In this document: positions 9,840-17,856 of the stretch, one piece after another
Numbering within the stretch: the stretch's first letter is position 1
Layout of the letters: each line of letters begins with the position of its first letter
Program-made: the position numbers and the translations under genes
Assembly: GCA_963668115.1 (NCBI GenBank)
Contig: OY764147.1
Coordinates: forward strand, 2,046,001 to 2,110,000
DNA length: 64,000 bases
Source: Plut-88900 sp963668115
GTDB taxonomy: Bacteria > Chloroflexota > Dehalococcoidia > Plut-88900
Reading direction: 5' to 3'
Notes under the pieces: generated by a model
What the model was told of the DNA's origin: nothing
What the model saw: the letters and a program-made list of their open reading frames with translations, nothing else
The model's database searches: none

Positions 9840-12035
9840 GTGACCACCGCACAAAACCTTCTGGAAGGCCTCAACCCGCCCCAGCGCGAAGCCGTCGAGA
9901 CCGTAGACGGCCCGCTCCTAATCCTTGCCGGGCCGGGCAGCGGCAAGACGCGTGTAATTACCCACCGCATCGCCTACCTCATGCAGGTCGTCGGCGTCTA
10001 CCCCAGCCGCATCATGGCCGTCACCTTCACCAACAAGGCCTCCAGGGAGATGCGGGAGCGGGTCTTCGACCTCGTCGGCCAGGAAACCGAGCGCCTCACC
10101 ATGGGCACCTTCCACGCCATCTGCGTCCGTATCCTCCGCATGGACGGCGAGCCCATCGGGCTCAATCGCAACCTCGTCATCTACGATGAGGACGACAAGA
10201 CCTCCATCATCAAGGAGGCCATGCAGGACATCAACGTCGACACCCGCAACTTCCCCCCCCGCACCATCTCCTCCGCCATCTCCGCCAGCAAGAGCCAGAT
10301 GATCGACGCCGAGTCCCACCGACTCCACGTCCACAGCTACTTCGACGAGGTCGTGGGCCGGGTCTTCCAGCGCTACCAGGCCATCCTCGAGGGCAACAAC
10401 GGCGTCGATTTCGACGACCTCCTCCTCAAGGCCGTCCAGCTCTTCGACCGCTCCCCCGACACCCTCGAAAGGTACGCCAACCGCTACCGCTACCTCCTCA
10501 TCGACGAATTCCAGGACACCAACGTAGTCCAGTACCGCCTCGCCCGCCAGCTCGCCAGCGCCCACGGCAACATCTGCGTCGTCGGAGACCCCGACCAGTC
10601 CATCTACTCCTGGCGCCACGCCGACATCCGCAACATCCTCAGCTTCGAAAAGGACTTTCCCAAGGCCAAGACGATATTCCTGGAGCAGAACTACCGGTCC
10701 ACTCAGACTATCCTGGACTCCGCCCACCACGTCATTGCAGGCAATCGCCAGCGCAAGGAGAAGAGCCTCTGGACCGACAAGGGCCTCGGCGTCCCCATCA
10801 CCATGTCCGAGGCCTACAACGAGCAGGACGAGGCTCAGACCGTCGCCCGGGAAGTCGAACGCCTCCAGCGCGACGACAATTACGCCCCCGGCGACATCGC
10901 CGTCATGTACCGCACCAACGCCCAGTCCCGAGTCCTCGAAGAGTCCTTCATGCGCTACGGTATCCCCTACCGGCTGGTCGGCGGCACCCGGTTCTACGAG
11001 CGCCGCGAGGTTAAGGACGTAGTCGCCTACCTCCGTCTCGTCCATAACCCCTACGACACCGTCAGCCTCCGCCGCATCATCAACGTCCCCAAGCGCGGCA
11101 TCGGCCAGAAGACCGTCGACGGCCTGTTCATGTGGGCCGAGCAGCTTGCCATGCCCCCCTACACCGCCCTCCAACTCCTCGCCAACCCCCCCGACACCGG
11201 AGTCCCCGAGCCCCCCTTCGGCCCCGCCCCCCGGCGCACCCTGACCGCCTTCCTCCACATGCTCAACGGCCTGCTGGAGGACGGCAAGAGTGTGGAGGTC
11301 ACCCAGCTTATAAGCATGGTCGCGGAGCGCTCCGGCTACCGGGACGCCCTCCTGGAGTCCGAGGACCGCGGCGAGGACCGATGGGAAAACGTAATGGAGC
11401 TCCGCTCCGTCGCCTCCGAGTACCTGGGCATGGAACCCGACGAAGCCCTCACCGCCCTCCTCGACGGCGTTGCCCTCGTCTCTGACACCGACGATATCGA
11501 CGCACGAGCGAATGCAGTCACCCTCATCACCCTGCACCAGGCCAAGGGCCTCGAATACCCGGCAGTCTTCCTCGTCGGCATGGAGGAGGGCCTGCTCCCC
11601 CACCGCCGCTCCATCGACGACCCCGATCAGATGGAAGAGGAACGCCGCCTCTGCTACGTGGGAATGACCCGGGCCAAGGAGCGCCTCTATCTCGTCAGGG
11701 CCTTCCGGCGCAACATGATGGGCTCCAGCAACGTCAACCCGCCCTCCCGCTTCCTCGAGGCCATACCCCGGGGCCTGACCGCCAGCTTCTCCCAGAACCC
11801 CAAAGGCTACCAGGCCCGCGCCGACGACCTCTGGTGGTCGCCCCCCAAACCGAAGCCCAAACGGGCCGCCCTCTTCTCCGCCGGCGACCGCGTCCGCCAC
11901 AACGCCTTCGGCGAAGGCATAGTAGTATCCTGCACCGAATCCGGGGAAGACCACCTCGTCACCGTAGCCTTCAAAGGCGCCCACGGCATCAAGAAACTCC
12001 TCCTGAGCTACGCCCCCCTGGAAAAACTCACCTAA
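9840..12035 (+). CDS. UvrD/PcrA-type superfamily 1 DNA helicase
   Basis: This 731-residue protein is a 3'-5' SF1A helicase for repair and replication. It begins LLEGLNPPQREAVE (Q motif), then Walker A GPGSGKT near residue 31, TFTNKASREMRERV (motif Ia), LLIDEFQDTN near 220 (Walker B), VVGDPDQSIYSWRHAD (motif III), LEQNYRST (motif IV), TLHQAKGLEYPAVF (motif V) and CYVGMTRAKERLYL near 606 (motif VI). The last 50 residues form the small C-terminal domain of PcrA that binds RNA polymerase (GDRVRHNAFGEGIVV). GTG 9840 is chosen over longer forms because the family's N terminus begins here and a TATAAT lies just upstream. Confidence 0.93.
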   Translation: MTTAQNLLEGLNPPQREAVETVDGPLLILAGPGSGKTRVITHRIAYLMQVVGVYPSRIMAVTFTNKASREMRERVFDLVGQETERLTMGTFHAICVRILRMDGEPIGLNRNLVIYDEDDKTSIIKEAMQDINVDTRNFPPRTISSAISASKSQMIDAESHRLHVHSYFDEVVGRVFQRYQAILEGNNGVDFDDLLLKAVQLFDRSPDTLERYANRYRYLLIDEFQDTNVVQYRLARQLASAHGNICVVGDPDQSIYSWRHADIRNILSFEKDFPKAKTIFLEQNYRSTQTILDSAHHVIAGNRQRKEKSLWTDKGLGVPITMSEAYNEQDEAQTVAREVERLQRDDNYAPGDIAVMYRTNAQSRVLEESFMRYGIPYRLVGGTRFYERREVKDVVAYLRLVHNPYDTVSLRRIINVPKRGIGQKTVDGLFMWAEQLAMPPYTALQLLANPPDTGVPEPPFGPAPRRTLTAFLHMLNGLLEDGKSVEVTQLISMVAERSGYRDALLESEDRGEDRWENVMELRSVASEYLGMEPDEALTALLDGVALVSDTDDIDARANAVTLITLHQAKGLEYPAVFLVGMEEGLLPHRRSIDDPDQMEEERRLCYVGMTRAKERLYLVRAFRRNMMGSSNVNPPSRFLEAIPRGLTASFSQNPKGYQARADDLWWSPPKPKPKRAALFSAGDRVRHNAFGEGIVVSCTESGEDHLVTVAFKGAHGIKKLLLSYAPLEKLT

Positions 12036-12045
12036 CCCCCACCCC

Positions 12046-12155
12046 ATCGTCATTCCCAACCCCGATCTGGAATCCATCCTCTGGGGTGGGGCATTCCGCT
12101 CGCCCTGAGCGGAGTCGAAGGGTCTCAAGAGCGGAATGGGTGGGGTGTCCCCTCC
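12046..12155. repeat. dispersed repeat, near-identical to that at 7.0 kb
   Basis: A GTCATTCC...GGAATCCATCC unit is followed by the GGCATTCCGCTC / GAGCGGAATGGG palindrome around CCTGAGCGGAGTCGAAGGG, nearly identical to 7086-7148. Non-coding. Confidence 0.7.
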
Positions 12156-12167
12156 CCCCTTGATAAA

Positions 12168-12224
12168 GACATATCAAAAATGTCGAAGATCCGCCTTTGG
12201 AGGGCACTGCATTTTTGATATGTC
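12168..12224. repeat. 15-bp perfect inverted repeat with 27-bp loop
   Basis: GACATATCAAAAATG at 12168-12182 and its exact complement at 12210-12224 flank a loop containing CCGCCTTTGGAGGGCAC. The arms are much more AT-rich than the surroundings. It may be a small mobile remnant, or a terminator-like hairpin between the helicase and the convergent MOSC gene. Confidence 0.65.
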
Positions 12225-12277
12225 AATAAAACAGGGCGGGCGGGTGGGCACCGCTTACTCCCGCGGGGTGTGGGGCA

Positions 12278-12721
12278 CTACCCCACCACCGAAATCCCAT
12301 CCCCCACCGCAATATCCCCACCCCTCGCCACCCGAGTCAGCATCCCCCGACGCCCCTCCAGCTCCTCCCTCAGCCCCGGCCTCACCGCATCCATCCGCTC
12401 GCACGGGTTGCAAAGCTCCGTCACCTCCAGCTCCACCTCCGCCCCGATTCGCACCCTCTGCCCCGGCGCCAGCGAGTAGATGTCCATCCCTTCCGTCGTG
12501 ATGTTCTCCCGCACCGTCCCCGGGTTCAGGCCCAGCAGGTCGATCGTCTCCTTGTCCATCATCAGCACCTGCCGCTTCGCCCGGTTCATCCCCCGCTTCA
12601 CCGCGTACCTGTCTCCCTCGATGCCCAGGTCCTCGATCACATGGGCCCTGTCCCGAGACTCCATCTCCCCGAAGTGACTCTTCGAAACACTGATTGCATG
12701 TACCTGAGGCCCGCTAGCCAT
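12278..12721 (-). CDS. MOSC domain protein
   Basis: This 147-residue protein is a stand-alone MOSC domain, the sulfur-carrier fold of molybdenum-cofactor sulfurase C termini and YiiM-type proteins. The typical blocks are ISVSKSHFGEM..., DLGIEGDRYA near residue 45, RQVLMMDKE, GTVRENITTEGMDIYSLAPGQRVRIG, and ELCNPCERMD, which carries the conserved Cys near 118. GMLTRVARGGDIAVGD ends the domain. ATG 12721 is preferred to an upstream frame extension because AGGGAGG lies before it. The function of small MOSC proteins is mostly unproven; sulfur or metal-sulfur transfer is the family expectation. Confidence 0.85.
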   Translation of the reverse strand: MASGPQVHAISVSKSHFGEMESRDRAHVIEDLGIEGDRYAVKRGMNRAKRQVLMMDKETIDLLGLNPGTVRENITTEGMDIYSLAPGQRVRIGAEVELEVTELCNPCERMDAVRPGLREELEGRRGMLTRVARGGDIAVGDGISVVG

Positions 12722-12796
12722 ATTCTCGCCCTCCCTGCCCGTTTGAATTGCCCCCCATTCTAGGTTTCCCAAAGCTCAGTGTCCAACCAAAGCGGT

Positions 12797-12883
12797 CACC
12801 CCCAATTCGAGGACCGACTGCGAATGAACTGTACGCAATACGTGTAAAACTTGGAAACGTCCACCCCCAATTCGAGGACCGAC
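12797..12883 (-). repeat. duplicated 22-bp element 3' of tnpB
   Basis: Two identical 22-bp copies lie at 12797-12818 and 12862-12883, 65 bp apart, each containing CCCCCAATTCGAGGACCGAC on the plus strand. They begin ten bases beyond the tnpB stop codon, read on the tnpB strand. That is where the omega-RNA scaffold and right end of IS200/IS605-type elements normally lie. The 43-bp stretch between them has no recognisable content. Confidence 0.55.
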
Positions 12884-12892
12884 CGCAGGATT

Positions 12893-14422
12893 TCATTCCC
12901 CGGCCCTTCCTGAAAGAACGGAAAATTCCACCCCCGCACAGGGGTTTCCCCTCGCGGTTTCACCCTTTTCCCTGGAACGGGATCGCCCTCCCTTGGAGCG
13001 TGGTGTTCTCGGCGCTCCGGCCCTAACGGGCGCGGAAGTTTGTTTTGCGGCGCCAGCCGGCGTCGTTTCAGCCGGCCCGAGGGCCAGAAGCCCCCGGCGC
13101 AGTATGTTCCTGGCAGCGTTCACGTCCGCGTGGTCGCGGTGCCCGCACTCCACGCACCTGAACTCCGCTTGTTTCTTCCTGTTGTCCGGGCTGACCGATC
13201 CGCACCTGTTGCAGGCCTGGCTCGTGTGTCGGGGATCGACCCGCACAAACCGGATACCGGCCCTTTCAGCCTTGTACTCCAGCTGCGTCAGTGTCGCCCC
13301 CCAGCCCCGCTCCAGTATAGATCTGTTCAGCCTTCGCTTCGCCGAGACGTTCTTTCCGGGCGCCTCCTCCGTACCCCGCGCCGACCGTATCATGTTCGGT
13401 ATATCCAGGTCCTCTACGGCTATGAAATCGTGACCGCTGTTGACAATCTCGTTGGTTATCCGGTGAATCCAGTTCCTCTGCGATAGCCGCTCCCTTTCGC
13501 AGACTCTCCCATATTCGGCGCGCGTCTTGGCGTAGTTGCGTCCCGCCCCCTCTGACCACACCAGCTTCGCCTTCCCGCTGCCCGTCGGCCTGTAGTGCGC
13601 CCTCCCGTTACTGACCGCCGACTTCATTTGTCGGGCCATCCTCCGGCTCAACCGGCGTTTGCGCGCCTGAGTGCCGTCGTCCGTACGCGGGGGCGCGGGA
13701 ATCTCCACTAGCCCGTCCGACGTTGCGATGGTGTTCGCCACCCCCACGTCAAGACCTACGGGCGATTTCGGCTCGCATGGCATCATCTCCAGTTGCCGGG
13801 GCTCCGCGGGTTGATGCTCGTATGCCATCGAAGCCATTACCCTTACCGGTGTCCGCGTTATGCGGATGACCTTGGGCTGACCATCGGGGAGCGGGCGGCT
13901 CGGCGGTCGAAAGTGCAACGGCGGCAAACCCTTTATCTTGATTGCCCCGCCGCCCTTTTCATTCAGCTTCAGATTGTTCCCATCCCCCGTGTATATGTCC
14001 AGCGTGCGGAACCGGTTGCGGGACTTGAATCGGGGCCGTCCGCCCCTCATTCCGTCCTGCTTCCGTTGCCGGAACCGCTTGTACGCTTCATTTGCCCTGT
14101 TCAGCGTGCCCGCGGACGTACCCGCATGCATCCGTCGGTCCTGGGCCTCATAGGCAGGGTCGTCCTCGCGGATGCCCGTCACCTCCCTCGCCTGCGAGGC
14201 CAAGGTCACCGCAGCTGGCACCGGAAACCGTCGCTCAACGAACTCCTCCGATGCGCCTCCGTTGATTGCCGCAAAGCGCAATGCCGCGTACTTCCCCGCC
14301 GCAAACCGCTCTTCCAGAGCCGCGTTGTACAGCCGCCTGTTTAGCTCCAACGCCTCGTCCAGCCGCCGGTGCCCCGCCCTGCTCAGCCGCAGCGTAACCT
14401 GCCTCGTGTCTCCCATGCCCAT
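12893..14422 (-). CDS. tnpB: TnpB RNA-guided nuclease (IS200/IS605 family)
   Basis: This 509-residue protein is a full-length TnpB. The N-terminal recognition part is followed by a RuvC-like nuclease with all three acidic residues: GLDVGVANT (Asp about 225), IAVEDLDIPNM (Glu about 337) and DHADVNAARNIL (Asp about 433). A four-Cys zinc finger, CNRCG and CVECG, sits between the last two (about 404-426). The C terminus is extended by about 60 Arg/Gly/Ala-rich residues. ATG 14422 and ATG 14416 are both possible starts. No TnpA is adjacent, so this is a TnpB-only element of the IS1341 type. TnpB cuts DNA guided by an omega-RNA encoded at its 3' end. Confidence 0.9.
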   Translation of the reverse strand: MGMGDTRQVTLRLSRAGHRRLDEALELNRRLYNAALEERFAAGKYAALRFAAINGGASEEFVERRFPVPAAVTLASQAREVTGIREDDPAYEAQDRRMHAGTSAGTLNRANEAYKRFRQRKQDGMRGGRPRFKSRNRFRTLDIYTGDGNNLKLNEKGGGAIKIKGLPPLHFRPPSRPLPDGQPKVIRITRTPVRVMASMAYEHQPAEPRQLEMMPCEPKSPVGLDVGVANTIATSDGLVEIPAPPRTDDGTQARKRRLSRRMARQMKSAVSNGRAHYRPTGSGKAKLVWSEGAGRNYAKTRAEYGRVCERERLSQRNWIHRITNEIVNSGHDFIAVEDLDIPNMIRSARGTEEAPGKNVSAKRRLNRSILERGWGATLTQLEYKAERAGIRFVRVDPRHTSQACNRCGSVSPDNRKKQAEFRCVECGHRDHADVNAARNILRRGLLALGPAETTPAGAAKQTSAPVRAGAPRTPRSKGGRSRSREKGETARGNPCAGVEFSVLSGRAGE

Positions 14423-14446
14423 GCAAAAATCATAGCACACCCCCAA

Positions 14447-14770
14447 TCCTCTTCCCTCCTGTCATTCCGATGCCCCGCGAGGAATCTCAAGCGCAAGCCT
14501 ACCGCCGCCCGTCCCTCCTGGCCACCCACTCTTTGCCGTCATTCCTGCGGAGGCAGGAATCCATCCCTCCTGAACAACCACCTATATCCTAGCAATCCAT
14601 CCCTTCCCCGGTGTGGGGATTCCGTTCGCCCTGAGTTTGTCGAAGGGTCGCTAGAACGGAATGGGGGCGGCCCACGCCTCTCCAACCCCCCACCCCCCTA
14701 ACCCGCCATTCCCGAGTAGTCGGGAATCCATCCCCGGCGGAGCAGGGTGGGGCGGCATCCCCCCACCCCC
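14447..14770. repeat. cluster of dispersed palindromic repeats
   Basis: This 440-bp gap has no gene. It contains the palindrome GTCATTCCTGCGGAGGCAGG (14538-14557) continuing to AATCCATCCC; a longer hairpin GATTCCGTTCGCC...GGGTCGC...AACGGAATGGG (about 14618-14665); and CCATTCCCGAGTAGTCGGG (14705-14723) followed by AATCCATCCC. All belong to repeat families seen elsewhere in the window. Confidence 0.7.
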
Positions 14771-14805
14771 AAAAAATTCCCCCCCCAAACTGCGTCTTTT
14801 ACCTA

Positions 14806-14858
14806 TTGACTTCTCTGATTTACATTCTACACTAACGTTTAGACCTGATATTTAGACC
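14806..14858 (+). promoter_or_regulatory. promoter with direct-repeat operator candidate
   Basis: TTGACT (14806-14811) and TACACT (14828-14833) are 16 bp apart in an AT-rich island. Two copies of TTTAGACC (14838-14845 and 14851-14858), 13 bp apart, cover the predicted transcription start and end two bases before ATG 14861. That placement suits a repressor site. Confidence 0.55.
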
Positions 14859-14860
14859 CG

Positions 14861-15994
14861 ATGTATACACCCAAACATCACAACAATCCACTGTCAAAAC
14901 ACCGACGCCCCTCTCCCGGGGCGCCTGCTCAAGAGGCGGTTGGTCTCCCCATGCCCGACTCCCTCGCGGATGCCCGCGGTCGCAGACCGCGGAAGACTTC
15001 CCGTACCCAGGCTACCTACCAGGGTACGGATGCCTGCGGCACTGCGCCGCGGAAGAACCCCCGCTCCACCGTACCCGGTGTTGAAGCGGATGCCCGCGGC
15101 ACTGCGCCGCGGATGACTTCCCGCTCCGCCTTACCGGGCGTTGTAGCGGATGCCCGCGGCACTGCGCCGCGGAAGAATCCCCGCTCCACCGTACCCGGTG
15201 TTGCAGCGGATGCCTGCGGCATTGCGCCGCGGAAGACTCCCCGCCCCGTCGGGCGCGGTAGAAGGCCCAGGGGTCGCCGCCCCAACCGTCGCCGCTCCCT
15301 GTCCCACGTTCGCCCCTCCCTGCCCCGCCTGTCACCCGACAGTACCGGCATAGACGGCGAAATAGCCCTCCTCCGCTCCCTGACCAACCGCCTCTTGAGC
15401 ACGCGCCCCCTCGACTACACCCAGGTAAACCGCTGCCTCCGACTCATCATCCGTGCCTTCTCCGCCCAGGCCAAGGCCCCCAAACAGCTCACCGACCAAG
15501 AACAGATCGACAACCTCATCAAAAAGGTCTTCCAGGACAACGTGAAGAATGGAGACTTGAACTTCCGGGACCTCGTCCCCGTCCGCATGGCCCGGCCCGG
15601 CGACAAGTGGTGGCCATGGAGAATGCTCCTCCCCCTGAGGGACCGCTGGCGCTACGGCCTCATAGACCCCGACGAACCCTGGCCCCACGAAGAAAACGAA
15701 AAGCTCGCCGAGGCCCAGGAATTGGAAAGAATCGTCTCCGAAGCCTACCTCAAACTCGACGAACTATTCCATGATGACGACCCCGATGACGAAGACGACG
15801 ACTATGACCCAGACCCGGATGACGACGAGGACCCACCCCTATACGACCCGCCCTATGACGATGACGACCCCTCCCCCGTAGGGGTGCCCCTCGTGGGTAC
15901 CCTGACCGCCACCCGCGCCGATACCGGCCCGCCACCCGACTGGCCCGACCCCAACCCCCCGCCCCGCATCGCCCGAGGCCGCCCCCCTCCCTGA
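14861..15994 (+). CDS. repeat-containing, disordered basic-acidic protein
   Basis: This 377-residue protein has no recognised catalytic domain. Residues about 35-130 are nearly five copies of a 20-residue unit (consensus ADARGTAPRKNPRSTVPGV), encoded by an exact 60-bp DNA repeat. A very basic stretch (GRGRRPRGRRPNRRR) follows. A predicted helical middle (GEIALLRSLTNRLL...VNRCLRLIIRAFSAQ) resembles a short segment common in Chloroflexota repeat-linked proteins of unknown role. The end is an Asp-rich acidic tail with DDEDDDYDPDPDDDEDP. A good promoter upstream supports expression. The basic, repetitive N terminus may bind nucleic acid; this is a guess. Confidence 0.55.
   Translation: MYTPKHHNNPLSKHRRPSPGAPAQEAVGLPMPDSLADARGRRPRKTSRTQATYQGTDACGTAPRKNPRSTVPGVEADARGTAPRMTSRSALPGVVADARGTAPRKNPRSTVPGVAADACGIAPRKTPRPVGRGRRPRGRRPNRRRSLSHVRPSLPRLSPDSTGIDGEIALLRSLTNRLLSTRPLDYTQVNRCLRLIIRAFSAQAKAPKQLTDQEQIDNLIKKVFQDNVKNGDLNFRDLVPVRMARPGDKWWPWRMLLPLRDRWRYGLIDPDEPWPHEENEKLAEAQELERIVSEAYLKLDELFHDDDPDDEDDDYDPDPDDDEDPPLYDPPYDDDDPSPVGVPLVGTLTATRADTGPPPDWPDPNPPPRIARGRPPP
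14968..15250 (+). repeat. 60-bp tandem repeat, about 4.7 copies
   Basis: The period is exactly 60 bp. Each unit carries a GC-rich palindrome with CCGCGG on both sides of a short loop (for example CCGCGGCACTGCGCCGCGG). Copies differ by a few substitutions and no indels, so the reading frame is kept. The array lies wholly inside the gene at 14861. Confidence 0.9.
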
Positions 15995-16046
15995 CCCCAA
16001 CAACCCGCACCCAAAAACCGAATAACCGGAATAACCCTCCCCGCCC

Positions 16047-17177
16047 CTACGCCCCGTTTATCGGCGGCGTCCCGTTCCCCTCCCCTCCCGACACCTCGTG
16101 CGGGTACACCAGCTTCCTCACCGGGTAGTTGATCTCTATCCCTTCCTCCCCGAACCGCCTGTGAATCCCCCGGATTATCTGGTCCTTGATCGCATACTGG
16201 TCCACGAACCCCTTCACCTTGAATATCACCATGAAGTCTATGTTCGAATCCCCGAAGTTGCTGAACCGCACCGCCGGCGTATAGCTCATGTCCGCCCTGT
16301 CCGTCCGGCTCAGCACCTCGTTCGCCACCTCCAGCGCCACGTCGTTCACGTGCTGAAGGTCGCTCTCGTAGCTCACCCCGCCCGTCACCAGCGCAAACAC
16401 CGATGGGTCCGGCCCCTGGTAGTTCGTCACCACCGACTCCGACAGCTTCCCGTTCGGGATGATCATCAGGTTGTTCCAGAAGGTCCGTATCTTCGTCGTC
16501 CTCCACCCCACGTGCTCCACCCACCCCGACGCCCCGCTGTCCATCTCTATGTAGTCCCCCACCCCTATGCCGCTCTCCGTTACCGTGTATGTCCCTGCTA
16601 CGAAGTTCGAAAGGGTCGGCTGCACCGCCAGAGCCACCGCCAACCCACCGATGCCCAGCCCCGCAATCAGGGGGCTCACGTTCAGCCCCTGCGATTGCAG
16701 TACCAGCATCACCGTCAGGCCGTATATCAGCACGCCCGACACCCTCTGCACCAGGGGGAGCACCCTGTCGTCCCACGTCGTGGCCGTCCTTCCCGCAATC
16801 TCCTTCCCGTACCACCCGATCAGCGCATCCACCACGCGCTTGATCATGTACCCGACCGCCAGTATCAGCGCCGAAAGCAGGCCCCTGTCTATCGTCTCCT
16901 GGTGGACGTCCAGGTATGTGGTGGAGGTCAGCCCCGTATACGGCCCGAAGACCAGCATGATCAGGAACACCGGCCGGCCCACCGCATCGACCAGCAGGTC
17001 GTCCAGGGACATGTGCGTCTTCCCCGTCAACCTCCTCACCACCTTGTTGACTATGAAATACGCTATGAATGCCGCCACTATGAAGCCCGCCAGGTACGCT
17101 CCCCCGAACGCCGCCTCCCACCACGCCGACCCCACGGCGAAATCGGGCAGCAGGTGGGTCGTCTCATGTTCCGTCAT
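16047..17177 (-). CDS. MscS-family mechanosensitive channel
   Basis: This 376-residue membrane protein is a small-conductance mechanosensitive channel homologue that releases solutes on hypo-osmotic shock. Four or five transmembrane helices occupy the first 190 residues. The pore helix is the Gly/Ala-rich SPLIAGLGIGGLAVALAVQPTLSNFVAG near 170-195, typical of TM3. The beta domain has VGDYIEMDSGASGWVEHVGWRTTKIRTFWNNLMIIPNGKLSES, the hallmark of MscS. The cytoplasmic alpha-beta domain follows. Length is somewhat above E. coli MscS because of an extra N-terminal helix or two. Confidence 0.92.
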   Translation of the reverse strand: MTEHETTHLLPDFAVGSAWWEAAFGGAYLAGFIVAAFIAYFIVNKVVRRLTGKTHMSLDDLLVDAVGRPVFLIMLVFGPYTGLTSTTYLDVHQETIDRGLLSALILAVGYMIKRVVDALIGWYGKEIAGRTATTWDDRVLPLVQRVSGVLIYGLTVMLVLQSQGLNVSPLIAGLGIGGLAVALAVQPTLSNFVAGTYTVTESGIGVGDYIEMDSGASGWVEHVGWRTTKIRTFWNNLMIIPNGKLSESVVTNYQGPDPSVFALVTGGVSYESDLQHVNDVALEVANEVLSRTDRADMSYTPAVRFSNFGDSNIDFMVIFKVKGFVDQYAIKDQIIRGIHRRFGEEGIEINYPVRKLVYPHEVSGGEGNGTPPINGA

Positions 17178-17336
17178 CTCTCTCCGCCTTGTGCCTTGAA
17201 AGTCCTTGGCCGTTGCAGGCCATTATACTTAGCCGCAGGCCGGGGACGCGGCCTTTGCCTGCCCCCGTTCCGTTCTCGATGCCGTAACGTTAGAATAGGG
17301 GTCGCATCGCACCAAAAGCGTCTTTCGGAGGACTTC

Positions 17337-17855
17337 ATGGCCGGACCCACCCAGGACATGGGACTCGTCAACACCTTCACACCCGAGGCCCTCGGCGAGC
17401 CCGGCAAGCGCACCTTCCGCCTCATGGTCGGTTCGGAGCTTGGAACGGCGGTCATCTGGCTCGAAAAGGAGCAGCTCCTCGAACTGGGCCTCCACCTGAA
17501 GAGGGCCGTCGGCGTGATGGAGGAGATCGAGGAGCCCGAGCTTCCCACTCCCTCGTACCCGGCGGTCGAAGACCCGGACTTTCAGTTCAAGCTCGGAAAG
17601 CAGGCCGTCGAGTTCGACGAGCAGGACGGCCTGTTCCGCTTCTGGAACTACGACGTTGAGGTCGAGGAGGATGTCGCCTCCCTCGTTTTCGAGGCCACCA
17701 TACCCCAGGTAGTGGACTTCGCCGAGGAAAGCCTCAGGGTTTGCTCCTCCGGCAGGCCCATCTGCCCCCTCTGCCACGAGCCCATCAACCCCGACGGCCA
17801 TTTCTGCTCCCGCTCCAACGGCCACCCCGTCAACGCTGCCGAAAGGCTCCAGTAG
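17337..17855 (+). CDS. DUF3090 family protein
   Basis: This 172-residue protein belongs to DUF3090, known from Actinobacteria and Chloroflexota. It begins with FTPEALGEPGKRTFRLMV and has WLEKEQLLELG near residue 42. At the C terminus is a Cys-His cluster (CPLCHEPINPDGHFCSRSNGH) that looks able to bind zinc. GGAGGA precedes ATG 17337. One base separates it from the SCO1664-type gene; the two form a conserved pair in other phyla, usually near a histidine-phosphatase-like gene that is absent here. Function unknown. Confidence 0.85.
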   Translation: MAGPTQDMGLVNTFTPEALGEPGKRTFRLMVGSELGTAVIWLEKEQLLELGLHLKRAVGVMEEIEEPELPTPSYPAVEDPDFQFKLGKQAVEFDEQDGLFRFWNYDVEVEEDVASLVFEATIPQVVDFAEESLRVCSSGRPICPLCHEPINPDGHFCSRSNGHPVNAAERLQ

Positions 17856-17856
17856 C

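Noticed and set aside
9918..12128. 736-codon minus-strand open frame opposite the helicase
   Set aside because: It is a GC-rich shadow of a gene with all SF1 helicase motifs; its own translation is low-complexity with no recognisable domain.
12797..12883. Repeat-spacer-repeat pattern as a mini CRISPR
   Set aside because: Only two copies, no cas genes, and a location beside tnpB fits an insertion-sequence end better.
14968..15250. 60-bp tandem repeat as a CRISPR array
   Set aside because: The whole 60-bp period is conserved, with no variable spacers, and the frame is kept throughout.
16098..17336. Long plus-strand frame upstream of the DUF3090 gene
   Set aside because: It runs antisense to the MscS gene. 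Only the part from ATG 17337, which has a ribosome binding site, resembles a protein family.
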